This document shows positions 23,140-35,404 of a DNA stretch of 64,000 nucleotides, one piece after another. The notes beneath the pieces were generated by a model that was not told the DNA's origin, ran no database searches, and saw only the letters and a program-made list of their open reading frames with translations. The DNA lies in contig OY720344.1 of the NCBI GenBank assembly GCA_963082975.1, positions 88,908,107 through 88,972,106 of the forward strand, read 5' to 3'. The translations under genes were made by a program, and so were the position numbers. The DNA is from Labia minor (lineage: Eukaryota > Arthropoda > Insecta > Dermaptera > Spongiphoridae). Positions within the stretch are counted from its first letter, which is position 1; the number at the start of each line of letters is the position of its first letter.

Positions 23140-23905
23140 GACATCGAAAAACGAACTATATATCATTGATATTAGTTGAACGATCCAGTCTTGAAGAAAA
23201 ATGGTTCAGACGACAAAGTTATTTTATGAAATTAAAGTTGCCCTCACTCACCCTCTTACTTTTAATAAAATAGAATAAAAAATACTTGTTTTCATAATTT
23301 AATTGTAAATAAAAAGTTTCTCCGAACTTTAGGAAAAAAATACATAACGATTGAAGTGTATTTCTAAAAATATATGAGATTAAATAAATACATAATTATC
23401 TATTAAATTTTGTATTATTTTATAGTTCCGAGTACATATAATCTCGTTAAATTCAATAATTTTTTATAAGAAACAATAATTGTGATACTTGTTAATCTGG
23501 TCAATAAAACTAAAATATAAATAAATAAAATATTCCTTGAAAAGAACAATAAGTAGATATAAAGATATTAGCTAATATCAAATTTTTTACAAATAACATT
23601 TATAAAACGAAAAGTTGCGGAGTCTAGTTGTTATAGACCTGGTTTGGTTAAACATGCAATTAAATGATCGAACCCCCAAAAGTTTATGTATAATTGATAA
23701 TTTAAAAATCTAAAACCAAGAATTAATTATTAATCCAAATTAATATTTAATTCACTTAAAATCAGATTATTTTGTCTAGATGTCTAGATCATTCGAATGG
23801 TATACATAACAATTCCATTGACGATTTCAGTCAAGTCGCAATGTCTTATTTGTACTAAATGGATATACAAGTAGTCACATTTTATTCACAATATATGGTG
23901 TATAT
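23140..23905. other. AT-rich DNA without recognisable features
   Basis: No supported feature. Confidence 0.5.
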
Positions 23906-23906
23906 A

Positions 23907-24234
23907 AATATTATGAAAAATTATTTCTGCGTTCATTTCACGTTTAATTGTGAGTTTTAAGTCTTGATGTTTCGGCGCCCATTTTGGCGCTATTTTCAAA
24001 AAAAAATTGTTTATAAGGAAATTTTTGGGGATTTTGTATTTAATGGGTTGAATAATTTGGACTTACTGTGTTCCGAAGCTCCGAAGAATCCTTAGCACTA
24101 AGTCTTCAACTGACATAGGACTGCTACTGACGATAGTCCGAGGTCAGTTGTCTGTCAGTCGGGCGCAGAAACATCGAGGCTCAAATTTCACAAGTAAACG
24201 TGAAAATAACCCGTAAATAATTTTTCATAATAAT
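23907..24234. mobile_element. Palindromic MITE M with long terminal inverted repeats
   Basis: The left arm (TATTATGAAAAATTATTT, TTTCACGTTTAATTGTGA, TTGATGTTTCGGCGCC) is the imperfect inverse of the right arm (GGGCGCAGAAACATCGA, TCACAAGTAAACGTGAAAA, AAATAATTTTTCATAATA). Arms are about 75 bp in a unit of roughly 330 bp. The interior includes further short inverted pieces (ACTGACATAGGACTGC, GACGATAGTCCGAGG). It is non-coding. The superfamily is not determined because a target duplication longer than TA was not found. Confidence 0.75.
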
Positions 24235-24239
24235 ATAAA

Positions 24240-25319
24240 CTTTCACGGAAACTTTAACGAACATATATATAATAAATTATAAATTAAATACAAAAGCTAT
24301 TTATCATTAGTATTTAATCCCCCATTTTGTTAATGATGGCTTTTCCTTGATAACCCTATTAATTTAAAGGGATGTCATTTACATTACTCTATTTAAGTAA
24401 TGATTAATGTAATATTTTTTTTACATTTCGAATTATGTCTAAAGTATAAAAAGTATTGTGATCATAACAAAAAACCGATTATGAGATTTTGGTATTATTT
24501 ATCTCCAATTTAAGTATCAATTACTGTCATTTTATGATCATGTTTAAGAATTTGTGTTTCTGGCTATTCTCTCTAAACTCCAACGTCTATGTCTATAGTA
24601 TACCATTATTCTGATTACATTAAAATTATATAAGAGGCTTATAAAATCTTTTAAATAAAAAAAAATTAAAAACAGTTCCTAATATCTTGTTGAGAATTGT
24701 ATTTCCAGTTTCTCTACCAGTGATTTTAAGTCTTTTTTACTAATTAAATATTAATAAAAAATGTTGAATATAGGTATATAAAGAATTTCTTTCACTGAAA
24801 TTAATTTTTTATAATATTTATTTATCATTAAAATTTAATAGAAATATTAATAATTTATGTTGATTGAAAAAGACAAAATTAAACTTTTAGGTATAGCATT
24901 AAATTGAAAAATACTAACAAGAGTAGCTGAAATCAGCTTAGAACCTCCTAATAGTCTTAAAAATATAAACTATACATATAATATAGATATACTCTATATA
25001 TTCTAACTTAAATATATTATAGTAAATATTATAATTTAATCATTCAAAGAATTCTGTGTGTAAAACATACTAGTTAATTTTTAATAGAGAAACTTTTATT
25101 TCAAAATGGAAATGTCATTAAATAAATAAAAAATGAATTCAACCGAAGAATTTTTTTTATTTAATTTAACTAAAATTGTATTTATGTTATGAAATATAAT
25201 TAAAAAATGATATTAAAAAAACTTATCTTGATATCTAATTAAAATAACATAATTAATAATAATAACATAATTAAAATAACACTTCAAAGATATACCTACA
25301 TGTAATTATAATTAATATA

Positions 25320-25371
<52 letters not shown>

Positions 25372-26549
25372 CAGAAATATAATTTATTATAATTATATAA
25401 AAAATATGTTCAAATTCATAAAAAATAGAAATACATGTTATATTAACTTAATACATACTCTTATTATCTATCAAAATGTTTTCAATAAAATTTTATATAA
25501 AGTATATTTATATTCATACTTACAAATTAACATTTTGTAAATGAGAAATGTGCAGTATACTGACCTGGAACAAAAAGAAAAAAAATAAATTTTAATATTA
25601 AGTTAAAACACATTGAATTTAAAATAAATCTATTATTTATATGTACATTTTATTTAATAATTTATTAATTATATGAAATATTACCTAAAATACCTACTTA
25701 CTTTAATAAAATAAAAAATAACAAATTCAAATATCACAAATTAAAGTAACAAAATATATTTTTGAAAAAACAAAATAATTTCATCGACTAGTGTGTCTAA
25801 ACATGAGAGTATTTAACAAAATTTATATAATATCTAATAATAAATATATTTATTATACAGTATAGTACATTTATTAATGTTTAAATATGTATTCTATTGA
25901 TAAACTTTTAAAAAATAAATATCTAAAATCAAAATATATACTTATTCTAATGTTCTGAAAATTTATTTTTTATTTTATTAAAAAAATAAAGAAATAAATA
26001 TCTCTCTCTCTAGGTATATATATATATTTGTTCATTACTCATCTGCATTTAGGATTATTATTTACATTTCGAAATTTCAATCAGAATTTATTTTTAATTA
26101 TCTGTTCCGTATAAACAAGAATTATCTAATTTAAGTAATGTTCCTAATGAATAAATACATTTTCGATTTTTTAATAATTTCATTTATTATGTCTGCATTA
26201 TATCTTTCGATTAATTCCTTTAGCCACTCTACCATCAAAATATAATTTAAAATTTTGTTTGAAATAATTTATATAATTTTAATTACCAATATACTATAAC
26301 AAAGATAATTAAATATAGCTAATTTCTATAAAAATTTAACTAGAAAAAACGAAACGAGTAATTAAATTTAAAATAAGTTAATTATTTCAGGAATACTTTT
26401 AAGGATCGATACTAACAACATCATTTTATATTTAAATGGAATTCAATATTTATATAAATTAAAGTAGATGAATCTTTCCTATTCACGTTTGCTTTCATCT
26501 CCCTTTTATGAAATGACTAGTTAAGGTGTTTATTTATTTATTTATTTTA

Positions 26550-26583
<34 letters not shown>

Positions 26584-27110
26584 TTTATTTTGTTCGTGAA
26601 AATAAAAAATATAAATTTATTATTTGAAAAAAAAAAGAAAATATCTAAGAACTGCATACTAGAGGAAAAAGAGAATTATAACTTGGGTAATATATATACG
26701 TTACAATATGACATATTGTAAATAGGATGGAATTAGTCAGTGGTATGTATTCATTTATTTCAATAAATTTCAACTAGAGAGTGGATCAATCAATTAATTT
26801 TTAGTATTAAACTCTTATATATTGATATAAAATTGCATGTTACCTCGTTTCAAGATATATTCCCATAAATGTTAGATAATACATACAAAAATATTATAAT
26901 AATTATAATAAATAATGAAATATTATAATTGAGATATTTGATAAGGTATTATTTTAATTGATTTAATAAAATTTTGAGATCCTATAATATTTAATTATTA
27001 TTTTATTTGAGATAAATTTAATGTTTATTATTATAAATATTTTAAATAAATATCAATGAAAGAAATGCTGGGATTGTATATAAATGATTAGTATACAATG
27101 TATATATGGT
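24240..27110. other. AT-rich DNA with microsatellites
   Basis: Contains a compound (TA)n(GA)n tract at about 25318-25370, TCTC repeats near 26000 and a (TA)n tract near 26555-26579. No gene, RNA or interspersed repeat was recognised. Confidence 0.55.
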
Positions 27111-27113
27111 AAA

Positions 27114-27640
27114 AAGGCGCCACAGGGTGTGATGGCTAGCATCGCTGACTCACATTCTCGTGGTCAAATCCCGGGCCTGGCAAGGGAATTTCTCTATCTG
27201 GGGTTAATGGGTCGGCGTCAACCCAGCCTCCGGGGTCAACATTGGGAAGTTACTTGATAAAAAGTAGCGCCTCCGATCAAGAAAATCAAAGTAAAGGATG
27301 ATAGGACCCGTTCTACTGATCATAGGACACCTAGTTGTATAGAAATTCTTAACCACTAAAAGCGTAGGGTAGTGGTGCACAACCCATGGGTCGCGAGAAA
27401 AATTTTCAGGGTCACCAAATTTGAAAAACTTTTTATTTAACAATAAAAAAAAACCTCTAATAAAAGGAAATTTCAGAAATAGTTTCATTTTAACTATGTT
27501 GACGATTAAAAACAACCTCTACTATCCACTCAGGGGTCGCGACAAATTTTTTCAAAAAAATGTGGGTCGCAAATGAAGATAGGTTGCGCACCACTGGCGT
27601 AGGGAAATTCCAGGACGATAATACCAAAGATGTCAGAAAA
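27114..27640 (+). mobile_element. tRNA-derived SINE, copy 1, interrupted by MITE H
   Basis: Starts GGCGCCACAGGGTGTGATGG with a pol III box A-like TGGCTAGCATCGCTG and a box B-like GTGGTCAAATCCCGG. The SINE body then follows (GGGTCGGCGTCAACCCAGCC, AAAAAGTAGCGCCTCCGATC, GATCAAGAAAATCAAAG). The body matches the complete SINE at 62148-62411 in opposite orientation. A hAT MITE (27370-27596) split the 3' part, which continues after it to about 27640. RNA polymerase III would read it from the internal promoter. Mobilisation would need a LINE partner. Confidence 0.75.
27370..27596. mobile_element. hAT-type MITE H
   Basis: Ends TAGTGGTGCACAACC and GGTTGCGCACCACTG are inverted repeats. The 8-bp duplication GCGTAGGG flanks the 227-bp element (27362-27369 and 27597-27604). 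Subterminal GGGTCGCGA and GGGTCGC motifs occur at both ends, as in other hAT elements. Non-coding. Inserted in the 3' part of a SINE. Confidence 0.9.
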
Positions 27641-27649
27641 TTCGTTTTA

Positions 27650-28228
27650 ACAATACAAATCTATTATTAATAATGTTAGAATTACAAATCAATCTATCTT
27701 TCAATTTATCAATCCAAATACATTTTATTCCTTAACCGAGTTCAAACTCAATGTTACCCCAGAATTTTCGAGACTGACTATCAAAAATTCACAACCTATA
27801 TCCAGAATGAGTTAAAAAAAAAAATTATATTATATTTACTTATGTATATTACATCTATAAAATATAAGTATGTTTTCCAAACTCATTGCAATTTTGATAT
27901 CTTTTGATATTTATTATTATATTTTATTCATTTATCCATGTGGGGTCTCTGAACTTGAAAGTAATAATACTTTGTCGAAAGCAATCATCCATCTAACATA
28001 TGTTATCTCAACTCTCCAACTTTTAGTCACTTACATTTATTTCTCGTCTCTCTAACCCCTGTGAACTCATAATCTCACCAAACTATCCAATTCCCATGTT
28101 ATTAATTTTGTTAACTATTAAAAAATAAAAAAAATTATTTTAGATCTGTACAAATGGATTTTTATCTCAAAAATAACCCAGAATTTTATAAAATATAAAT
28201 CATGCGAAATAATTAATTACATATATAC
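27650..28228. other. AT-rich DNA with a doubtful retrotransposon scrap
   Basis: TGGGGTCTCTGAACTTGAAAG near 27940 vaguely resembles the terminus of the GATA-tailed retrotransposon family (minus strand), but the similarity is too weak to call. The rest is featureless. Confidence 0.4.
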
Positions 28229-28236
28229 CTGTAGAT

Positions 28237-29692
28237 CAGTGATTCTCAACCTTTTTTTACCGCGGCACACTTTTAACGGTTTAAAAATTTGGCGGCATAC
28301 AAAGTAAACTAAAAATAAGTGTAAAAGTTATTTACTAATTTACCATATTAGAAAAATTGATAAAGAGTCGAAAATGTTTAAGAGCCTGATAGCAAAAACA
28401 TTTTACCTTTTTTTTACAAACATATTACAATATAAATATAAAAAAATTTTATAAAATAACGTTTTTCCAATGGACTAAAAAGAATAAAATAATTTTTCTA
28501 TAAGTTTGACAAAGTTTATGGATTAATTACTTCATATTCAACGAAAAACGTTGGGCGCATTTAGTTTAATTTATTTATATGAACAATCAAGTCGAATTTT
28601 TGTAATAATAAAAATTTTATTAAACACATAAACTGACAATTTTTTTTATCATGCAATAAAATTGATAGTTTAAGAGCTAAGAAATTAATATTTTATTATT
28701 TTTCACTGTAATATACTTATATCAAAGTATGTATCAAAATTTAAAAGAATTTTTATTAAATTTACATATTATCAATCAAATCCAAAATGGTTGATTATAT
28801 TTGAAGAAATAGTGTTACTTGTTAATTAAGTGTTTTAGTGGGATATGTATCTTAGTATATATATATATATATATATAAATGAATTATAGCTCTATAAAGA
28901 AAGTTAATTGCTTAGAACCAAATGCGCCCAACGTTTTTCTTTGGGCGCATTTAGTATTATTGAATAATAATTATTACATAATATTTATAAATAAATAATT
29001 TTTATTAATATGAGATTTTATAAATGTATATATATATAAATATATACATTAATATATATATAAATGTATATTTTATAAATATATATATATATATTATATT
29101 GTCTTCGTAAAAAAAGGTTATTCTATTGTTTTGTTTCCTTTCTATCGGGGACATATACAATGTATAAAAAAAAGATATTTTCTCTATACCATCTGAGGGG
29201 AAGAAACCCCTCCTCATTTTGGTGATACAACTGATTAATAAGAATTCATCATTAACTTTAATGCTATGAAATATTTTTAAATACGTTCAAAATGAAAATC
29301 TATCCTGAAATCAATAATATATGTTTCAAAATCCGTTGAAAAAAAATTAATCGGAGCAATACAAAAGGAGTTAGTTACTAAAAGTAATTAATCGATAATT
29401 AATTACAATTAATTAATTATAATTCAATTATATTTATTCTATACCTTCTAGGGATCCATTGAAATATCTATAAAAATAAAAAGTCGATGAAAAATCGAAA
29501 TCAATTTGTCAAAAGAACAAACAGACAGACAGAGAGACAGACGCCAAGTGAAGTTAAGAAAAACGTTATAAAATAAATAAGTACTTTTTCTTAATTTGAA
29601 CTTTACATTTTTACATTTGTAAAATTTGGCGGCACATTTTGAAAATCTCGCGGGGCACAAAGGTGCCGCGGCACAGAGGTTGAGAATCACTG
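28237..29692. mobile_element. Non-autonomous hAT element G (1.46 kb)
   Basis: Ends CAGTGATTCTCAACC and GGTTGAGAATCACTG form inverted repeats of at least 15 bp. Both ends carry CCGCGGCAC and GGCGGCA(T/C)A(C/T) motifs. The perfect 8-bp duplication CTGTAGAT flanks the element (28229-28236 and 29693-29700). It has no transposase frame; the 80-residue minus-strand frame at the right end is built from end sequence and is not a gene. The interior holds an inverted pair of AAAACGTTGGGCGCATTT-like sequence at about 28544 and 28937, which looks like another small element inside. Confidence 0.92.
28541..28965. repeat. Internal inverted repeat within element G
   Basis: AAAAACGTTGGGCGCATTTA at about 28544 recurs inverted as AAATGCGCCCAACGTTTTT (about 28920-28938). 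TTTGGGCGCATTTAGTATT follows directly at about 28942 in the first orientation. A roughly 400-bp nested non-autonomous element is the simplest reading, with the third copy a duplicated end. No clear target duplication was identified. Confidence 0.55.
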
Positions 29693-29700
29693 CTGTAGAT

Positions 29701-30750
29701 AGTATATTTTTTTAATAGTTAGATAAATATTTAAATAGATAATAAATAAAATTAGTGTATTTTTAAAAGAAGTTCTCAAATATATATTTGGATGGGATGT
29801 ACTTTTTGTTTGTTAATAAAAAAATGTATAAAAATAATTGCATAACTTCTTAAAGCTTTTGTTTTCTGTCAATTCCGAGTGAATTTTTTTTCTATAAAAA
29901 TGATAAAACATTGATTGGTAGACACTTTGTATAAAATGTTCTGTGAATTTTAAGCCGTGGAAGAAACTTGTTCTAATCCACTTGCGCTCTTTTCCATATG
30001 ACATGGATTCAATTCCGAAGAGAAATAGAACGAATTCAATAGCAACGGTTCGGATGCAATCTAAACTCAGAGGATTTAAATTGAATTAACTTGAAATGAA
30101 GGCATTCAGATTGATAGAAAATAAAATAACAAATAAATGAATAATACTTTTTTTTTTCTTTCATGAGAATCATTTAGAAATTTTCTCCCTCTCTCTCTTT
30201 CACTTACACACAAACACATACAATTATGGATATAGAATATGTTCTTTTAAGTTTCTGTTTTTAATATGAAAAGTTATTTTCTTTTTATTTTCGCGTCTTA
30301 ATGATGAGACGTTTCGGTGCACATTGATGACCTCAGGCGAGAGTAGTGCACAGAGTTAGTGTCAGTGCTAGTGCCGAGAGCTTCAGAACGCAAGTCAAAG
30401 ATATATATAATCCACTGATTCGACCGTAAATCCCAACAATTAGTCTAACTAACTAACAGATGAAATATAGAAATAATAATTATATTGTTGGCCCAATTTT
30501 TAATTCACGATTTAACTATTTTATAATTAATAATTATTATTAATAGTATAAGTTGAGTACGAAATATTCTTGATAAAAAGAAAAATATTTATTGAATTTT
30601 TTTTATACAATAATATAAAAAATAGAAATAAATAAAGGGTATTTTTCAAAAATTATTGCGATCCAATTTATTTTAATTATTTGAAATATTTCCGGGCCGA
30701 TCAATTGAGCTCTGTGGTTTGTCTAATGATAGCCCAATCCAAAATGTGAT
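29701..30750. other. AT-rich DNA without recognisable features
   Basis: A GC-richer stretch near 30295-30410 (GATGACCTCAGGCGAGAGTA) was examined and gave no convincing frame. Confidence 0.45.
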
Positions 30751-30753
30751 ATG

Positions 30754-30858
30754 TTAAATGTAGCCATCGGTGGTGGTATAGGAAGGCGGGTGCGGTGGCG
30801 GTGATGGTGGTTTGATGTTCCAGCCATTTGGACAATCCCAACTAATGACCACTCGTCT
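30754..30858 (-). CDS. Candidate terminal exon, unidentified protein
   Basis: On the minus strand an AG (after TATAAAAG) precedes a 34-codon open stretch ending in TAA. It includes RRVVISWDCPNGWNIKPPSP and ends with a proline-, threonine- and tyrosine-rich tail. The G+C content is far above the surroundings. The acceptor has a poor pyrimidine tract and part of the frame arises from a GGTGGCGGTGATGGTGG-type simple repeat, so this is weak. No family is recognised. Confidence 0.2.
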   Translation of the reverse strand, partial: RRVVISWDCPNGWNIKPPSPPPHPPSYTTTDGYI

Positions 30859-30859
30859 C

Positions 30860-31815
30860 TTTTATAGATCTATATTTTATTTAATCAAAATTATTCAATG
30901 AGGCAAGTGCAATCAGGGGAAGCTTATTAAAAAAAATAATTTAATATAATATGGTTTACGTCAATTTAGCTATATATATATATTAATATTATTGTTATCA
31001 TTTTTACATAAAATATATTCTAGAATAAATTTTATATATATTTTTTTTTTAATTATTTGTAATTTAATAACTTATATTTAAAAGGTATGATTATTAATAT
31101 ACGAATACTAATAATAAATTTTTAAAACGAGAATAATATATATATTATATACCTACCTAAATAAAAGTTAAAATTTAATAGTCAAACATTTCATGTTTTA
31201 TTTAGTTTTTAAGTTATTTTATTTATTAATATTATTTTTATTATATTAATTTAAAATTTAATTATTTTTAAATTTCAATTTAATTTAAAAAAAAATAATG
31301 ATTAGAATGTTTAATTTATTATAAAGAAAAAATATTTTCCATAATAATAACTTAAAGAGATCCGTTAATACGGGATTAATTTCTAGATAAATATGCATTA
31401 AACTGAATTATGTTCAATTCAACACACTTTAAAAAAAAAACAACAAAAATTATTACAAATACAATGTTTTTTTCTTTAGAAATTGATAATTTTTGAAAAC
31501 TGTATCATTAGTAAATACTAAGATACATTACAGGCAGTGTCCTATGTAAACTGTTTTAATAATTGTATTTTATTATTTCTTTTAGAAAAAATATCTCATC
31601 ATTTATTTTACTTTTTTCTTTGAGAGATTAAAACATTCGTGTGTATGTTTTATTATTAAAATCAAGTATTAGGATTGAAAATTAAACTGTTTAATAAAAT
31701 TTATATATATAAATTTATTTACTATATATATTTAAAAGCTTTAAAGTTTAAAGAATTAAAAAATAAAGAATAAATCTATGTGTAAAATATTTTTTTCTGT
31801 ACATATACCATCGTA
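30860..31815. other. AT-rich DNA without recognisable features
   Basis: No supported feature. Confidence 0.5.
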
Positions 31816-31846
31816 TATATCTATATATCATTAATCTCTGGTTCAC

Positions 31847-31964
31847 CATCTGCGATTTTCCGAAAGGGCTGTAATGGGATGGTAAAAGGCAAATATTTTA
31901 GTTCCGAAGAGAGATGGATGACATTACACAAAGGGAATTTCATCTGTTCGTTCCCACGTGAATT
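31847..31964 (-). CDS. Candidate internal exon, unidentified protein
   Basis: On the minus strand, GATTTGTATTTAG is a reasonable acceptor and ATG followed by GTGAAC a possible donor. The intervening 118 bp is open and encodes QMKFPLCNVIHLSSELKYLP and LQPFRKIADG. The frame stays open past the donor to a stop at 31821. Composition is richer in G+C than the neighbourhood. No domain is recognised, and chance cannot be excluded. Confidence 0.2.
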
Positions 31965-31969
31965 CTAAA

Positions 31970-32265
31970 TACAAATCTTCAATTATAGATAGATATTTAC
32001 TGATTCATAAAATTTCCATCTAAATTACTCTTGCTTGTTAGTTTGCTTTTTAATAGATTTGTAGTACTTATACTTTTTTTTATAAATTTTGTATTTAATC
32101 TGAATTAATTATTTAAATTAATTTTTCATTTTTTATATGCTTATAAATGTATTGACAAGTACACAGACACACAATTTTATTATATAATAAATATATTTTT
32201 TAAAATAAAATAAAATAAGATATTAGAATTAATAACCATTTTCAATAATAAAATGATTTAGCACA
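31970..32265. other. AT-rich DNA without recognisable features
   Basis: No supported feature. Confidence 0.5.
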
Positions 32266-32270
32266 GTGAT

Positions 32271-32496
32271 GGCGAACCTTTTTGAGAACTGGGTCGTATT
32301 TTGATATTATTTTTTTAGATCTAATTCGTGGGTCACTATGTATCTAATTGAAAAAGGAATTTGGAAAATCACATACAATATATATTTTGTATAAATATAT
32401 TTATAAATAATTAATAGGTATATCAGTGTTTCTCAACCTTTCAGAGCATCGCCAAATCATCTGAACTTTTTTTTTTAAAACCATATTGAAAAAGAT
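32271..32496. mobile_element. hAT-like terminal fragments
   Basis: CAGTGATGGCGAACCTTTTT at 32271 and CAGTGTTTCTCAACCTTTC at about 32427 both look like hAT left ends. No partner end or 8-bp duplication was found for either, so they are probably truncated elements placed side by side. Confidence 0.45.
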
Positions 32497-33066
32497 TTAA
32501 AATAAGCTGGAGTGTCTCCACTCAACTATCTCGCAATTTGAATTGGATTAAATAACATATATTATATTTAAATTAAATTTATTATAAATTATAAATTAAA
32601 ATTAATAAATAATATTTATTAAGCCAGCGCATGTTTGGCTCTTTGTTGATGGCACCACGTCACGTGTTGGCACGTGATTTGCAGTGTTAAAAAATTAATT
32701 CTGGTACTTTCAGCTATTCAATCAAGCTGAAATTTTATATATAGCAGTTTTATACAATTTTTAATCATGTGAAAAACTATCAATCATATATCTTAATTTT
32801 TACGGTCACTTTAGAGGAAAAAAATCAAAACGTTTTAGGTATAGACCCTCTTCGGGTTGAGCTACATTTCTCAAAAATTGATAGAAAATTTAGAATTTTG
32901 AATAATGGCCGTATACCAAATTTCATGATTCTAGCTCAAACCGTTTTTGCGTAATGTTCTCTACATACATACACACAGACATTTTTCTCAACCTTAGTGA
33001 AAATGATTCAAGAACCTTCAAAACGTATAAAACATCAAAATCTCGACATCGAAAATTTTCGTGATA
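32497..33066 (+). repeat. Interspersed repeat family K, uninterrupted copy
   Basis: Landmarks are AAGCTGGAGTGTCTCCACTC, GGCACCACGTCACGTGTTGG, TTTGCAGTGTTAAAAAATT, TCAATCAAGCTGAAATTTTA, GGTTGAGCTACATTTCTCAA, a CATACATACACACAGACA run and CAAGAACCTTCAAAACG. The reverse complement occurs in two blocks at 48509-48715 and 47050-47400, split by a family L element. This copy is therefore the empty-site version of that locus. The 61-residue frame in it is not conserved cleanly and is not called a gene. Confidence 0.8.
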
Positions 33067-33124
33067 ACTGATTTAGTATAAAGTTTTTAAAAATTTCATT
33101 AAGTATTCCTATGAACCTTCAATA

Positions 33125-33620
33125 TATTTATTATTTCTATTGTTTCAAAAATGAAATTTATTCAATAATAAATAAATAATAATAAAAATAATAAAAATTA
33201 TAATCTGAAGTATTATTTAACTTCTCGAATATTGTCATATTTTTTCAATATCTTGTACATCAATGGTAGATAAATTTACTTCTCTTTTGATCGACATTAA
33301 TTTTCTTATTCATGCACCTTCGACTTTTTGTCCGCTTTCGCATTTTATGCTGCGCCATCGACTTTGGAACTTAGTGATCGACAGTTATACACAAATTTGC
33401 TTTATTTAAAATATGTAATCATTCAATAAAACAATACCGCATATTGTTATTGCATATAGTTTACAAAAATATTTATTATTAAAATGTTTCAAAATTTTAC
33501 TTTAAAGTTGTAATAAGGTATTATTAAAAAGATTTCTATAATATAGCTTGAGTAGTTAATTATTAGTATCAGAATTAGAAGTATTCATAGAGAAGAGAAA
33601 ATTATGGATATTGAGAGAAT
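33125..33620 (+). repeat. Interspersed repeat family C, copy 2
   Basis: High-identity partner of 22015-22520. Differences include a few substitutions (for example TTATGCTGCGCC against TTATCCTGCGCC) and the absence of about 25 bases near position 33520. It starts at TTTATTATTTCTATTG as copy 1 does, which may mark one true end of the family. Confidence 0.85.
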
Positions 33621-33624
33621 AAAA

Positions 33625-34830
33625 ATACTCATGATAATGATCTTCCTGTTTATTCTTTAGAAGTACTTTTTGTTATGTTATCAAGAATATAATAATAATA
33701 TTTTAAATTAAATTATAATTATATGCGAAATGTCTTAGGTATATCCCCTTCCTAAATATAAATATACCATTTTCTTTATAATTTGCTTCGTTTCTCTCAA
33801 CCGGAATAACGAACTCACAAACGACAACTCAAAGGAATGTTGGTTTAACATAAGACCCACAAGCTGTGGTAAATTTGTTTATAGAGCCATAAATATTTTA
33901 ATGTAATTTGATGGATTATCAATTAAATTCCTAATGAGAAATATTTCGATAGTAAATTTAGAATTGATGTTGTATTAATAAGTCAAACAACCAAATTATC
34001 AACAACAAGAGTGGTGGGTGGAATCCATGGAATGGGTTTAGTCCAAGTTATAGAATTAAAAGCATTCACAATCAATATATTGGTCCAAAGGCAGAGGATC
34101 GTTAATTGGAACGGTCAACTGCTTTGAGCACATATAATAAATCCAGACAAGAGTCACCTCGCGATAGGGATACTATCCACTCATTCATTTAGCTTTCGAA
34201 AAGCTTTAACAATTTTTACAATACAATTAGTATACTAAATATATACCCACTCATTCTCTTTCTCTTTCTCACTCATTCATCCATTTTAATGACGTACTGA
34301 AAATAAATGAATTTATTTTTTTATTTAAAGTCGATCAAAGGAATTAAAAAAATAAATAAATAAATAAAATAAAATCAAGGAAAAAGTACTCAAAATCAAT
34401 AAATATCTCTTTGTTATTAATATTTTATTGAAACTATTGTTTCAAAGCTTTTATTAGCTTTATTAGCTTAAATTGAAAAAATAAGAGGTTTACCTGTGGT
34501 GGGGAGAAAAGTAAATGCTCCGGGCTGATCATTTATTTATTATTTTATATGATTTTATAACAAAGAGAATAAAAGGAGGGAGAACGTATTGATAGAAAAG
34601 AAAGAGGTAGGGTGGAAGTAAATATAAATAAATATTTAAAAAAAAACAAGAAAATTATTCTTTTTATAAATTATTCTAATCTTTTCATCTTAAAGTTAAA
34701 TTATTCTTATTATTTTTATTATGTTTAAGATTTAATTTATTTAATTATTTATTTATTTGTGAGGAAATAATGATGAATAATTTAAGTGTAATTTCATATA
34801 TAATAAGTAAGTTATATATATATATATATA
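33625..34830. other. AT-rich DNA without recognisable features
   Basis: A moderately GC-rich stretch at 34010-34190 was read in both directions and shows only short frames. Confidence 0.5.
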
Positions 34831-34837
34831 TATTAGT

Positions 34838-35373
34838 TGCTCTGTTCCGGCGTCCTCAAAAATGTTTTTTCAAAATTAAGGACATATCGTACGTTTTTTT
34901 TCAAATTTTTTTCAATTTGGTTCTAAAAAAGCGTGAGTGTCCTCCCCTAGACTTTCCCGCATATAAATAGGTAATTAGGTTATTATTATTATGTTTTAAC
35001 AACAATAAAAATAAACAAACCAATTAATTTAAATTATAAAGTAAAATGGTTTAACACTTATATATATTTATAATTTACACCTAACGCTACTTGTATAGGT
35101 AAAATGTCACTTCCGGTAGTCAGATCATGATGAAATTTGGTATCTGAATTTTTTTCATATTTTTAAATCTATATACAAAATAGGAAGCAAATATCTCCAA
35201 GCAAACTGGTACTTTACTTGAAAGGTAAACGCAACCAGTGTAGGTAAAGTACCACTTCCGGTTAACTGATTTTGACGAAATTTTGAGAGAAATCTACAAA
35301 CTGTGAATAATATCGGTGTACCAAATTTCGAAGTCCTAGCTTGATTAGTTTTTGAGTAAATTTGACATTACAT

Positions 35374-35404
<31 letters not shown>

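Noticed and set aside
27927-28080. Retrotransposon 3' end similar to GTGGCTCTACGGAACTCGAA
   Set aside because: Only about 20 bp of imperfect similarity; no protein-level support.
29448-29690. 80-residue minus-strand frame containing CAAAPLCPARFSKCAAKF
   Set aside because: Derived from the right-end sequence of hAT element G; no homology and no start context.
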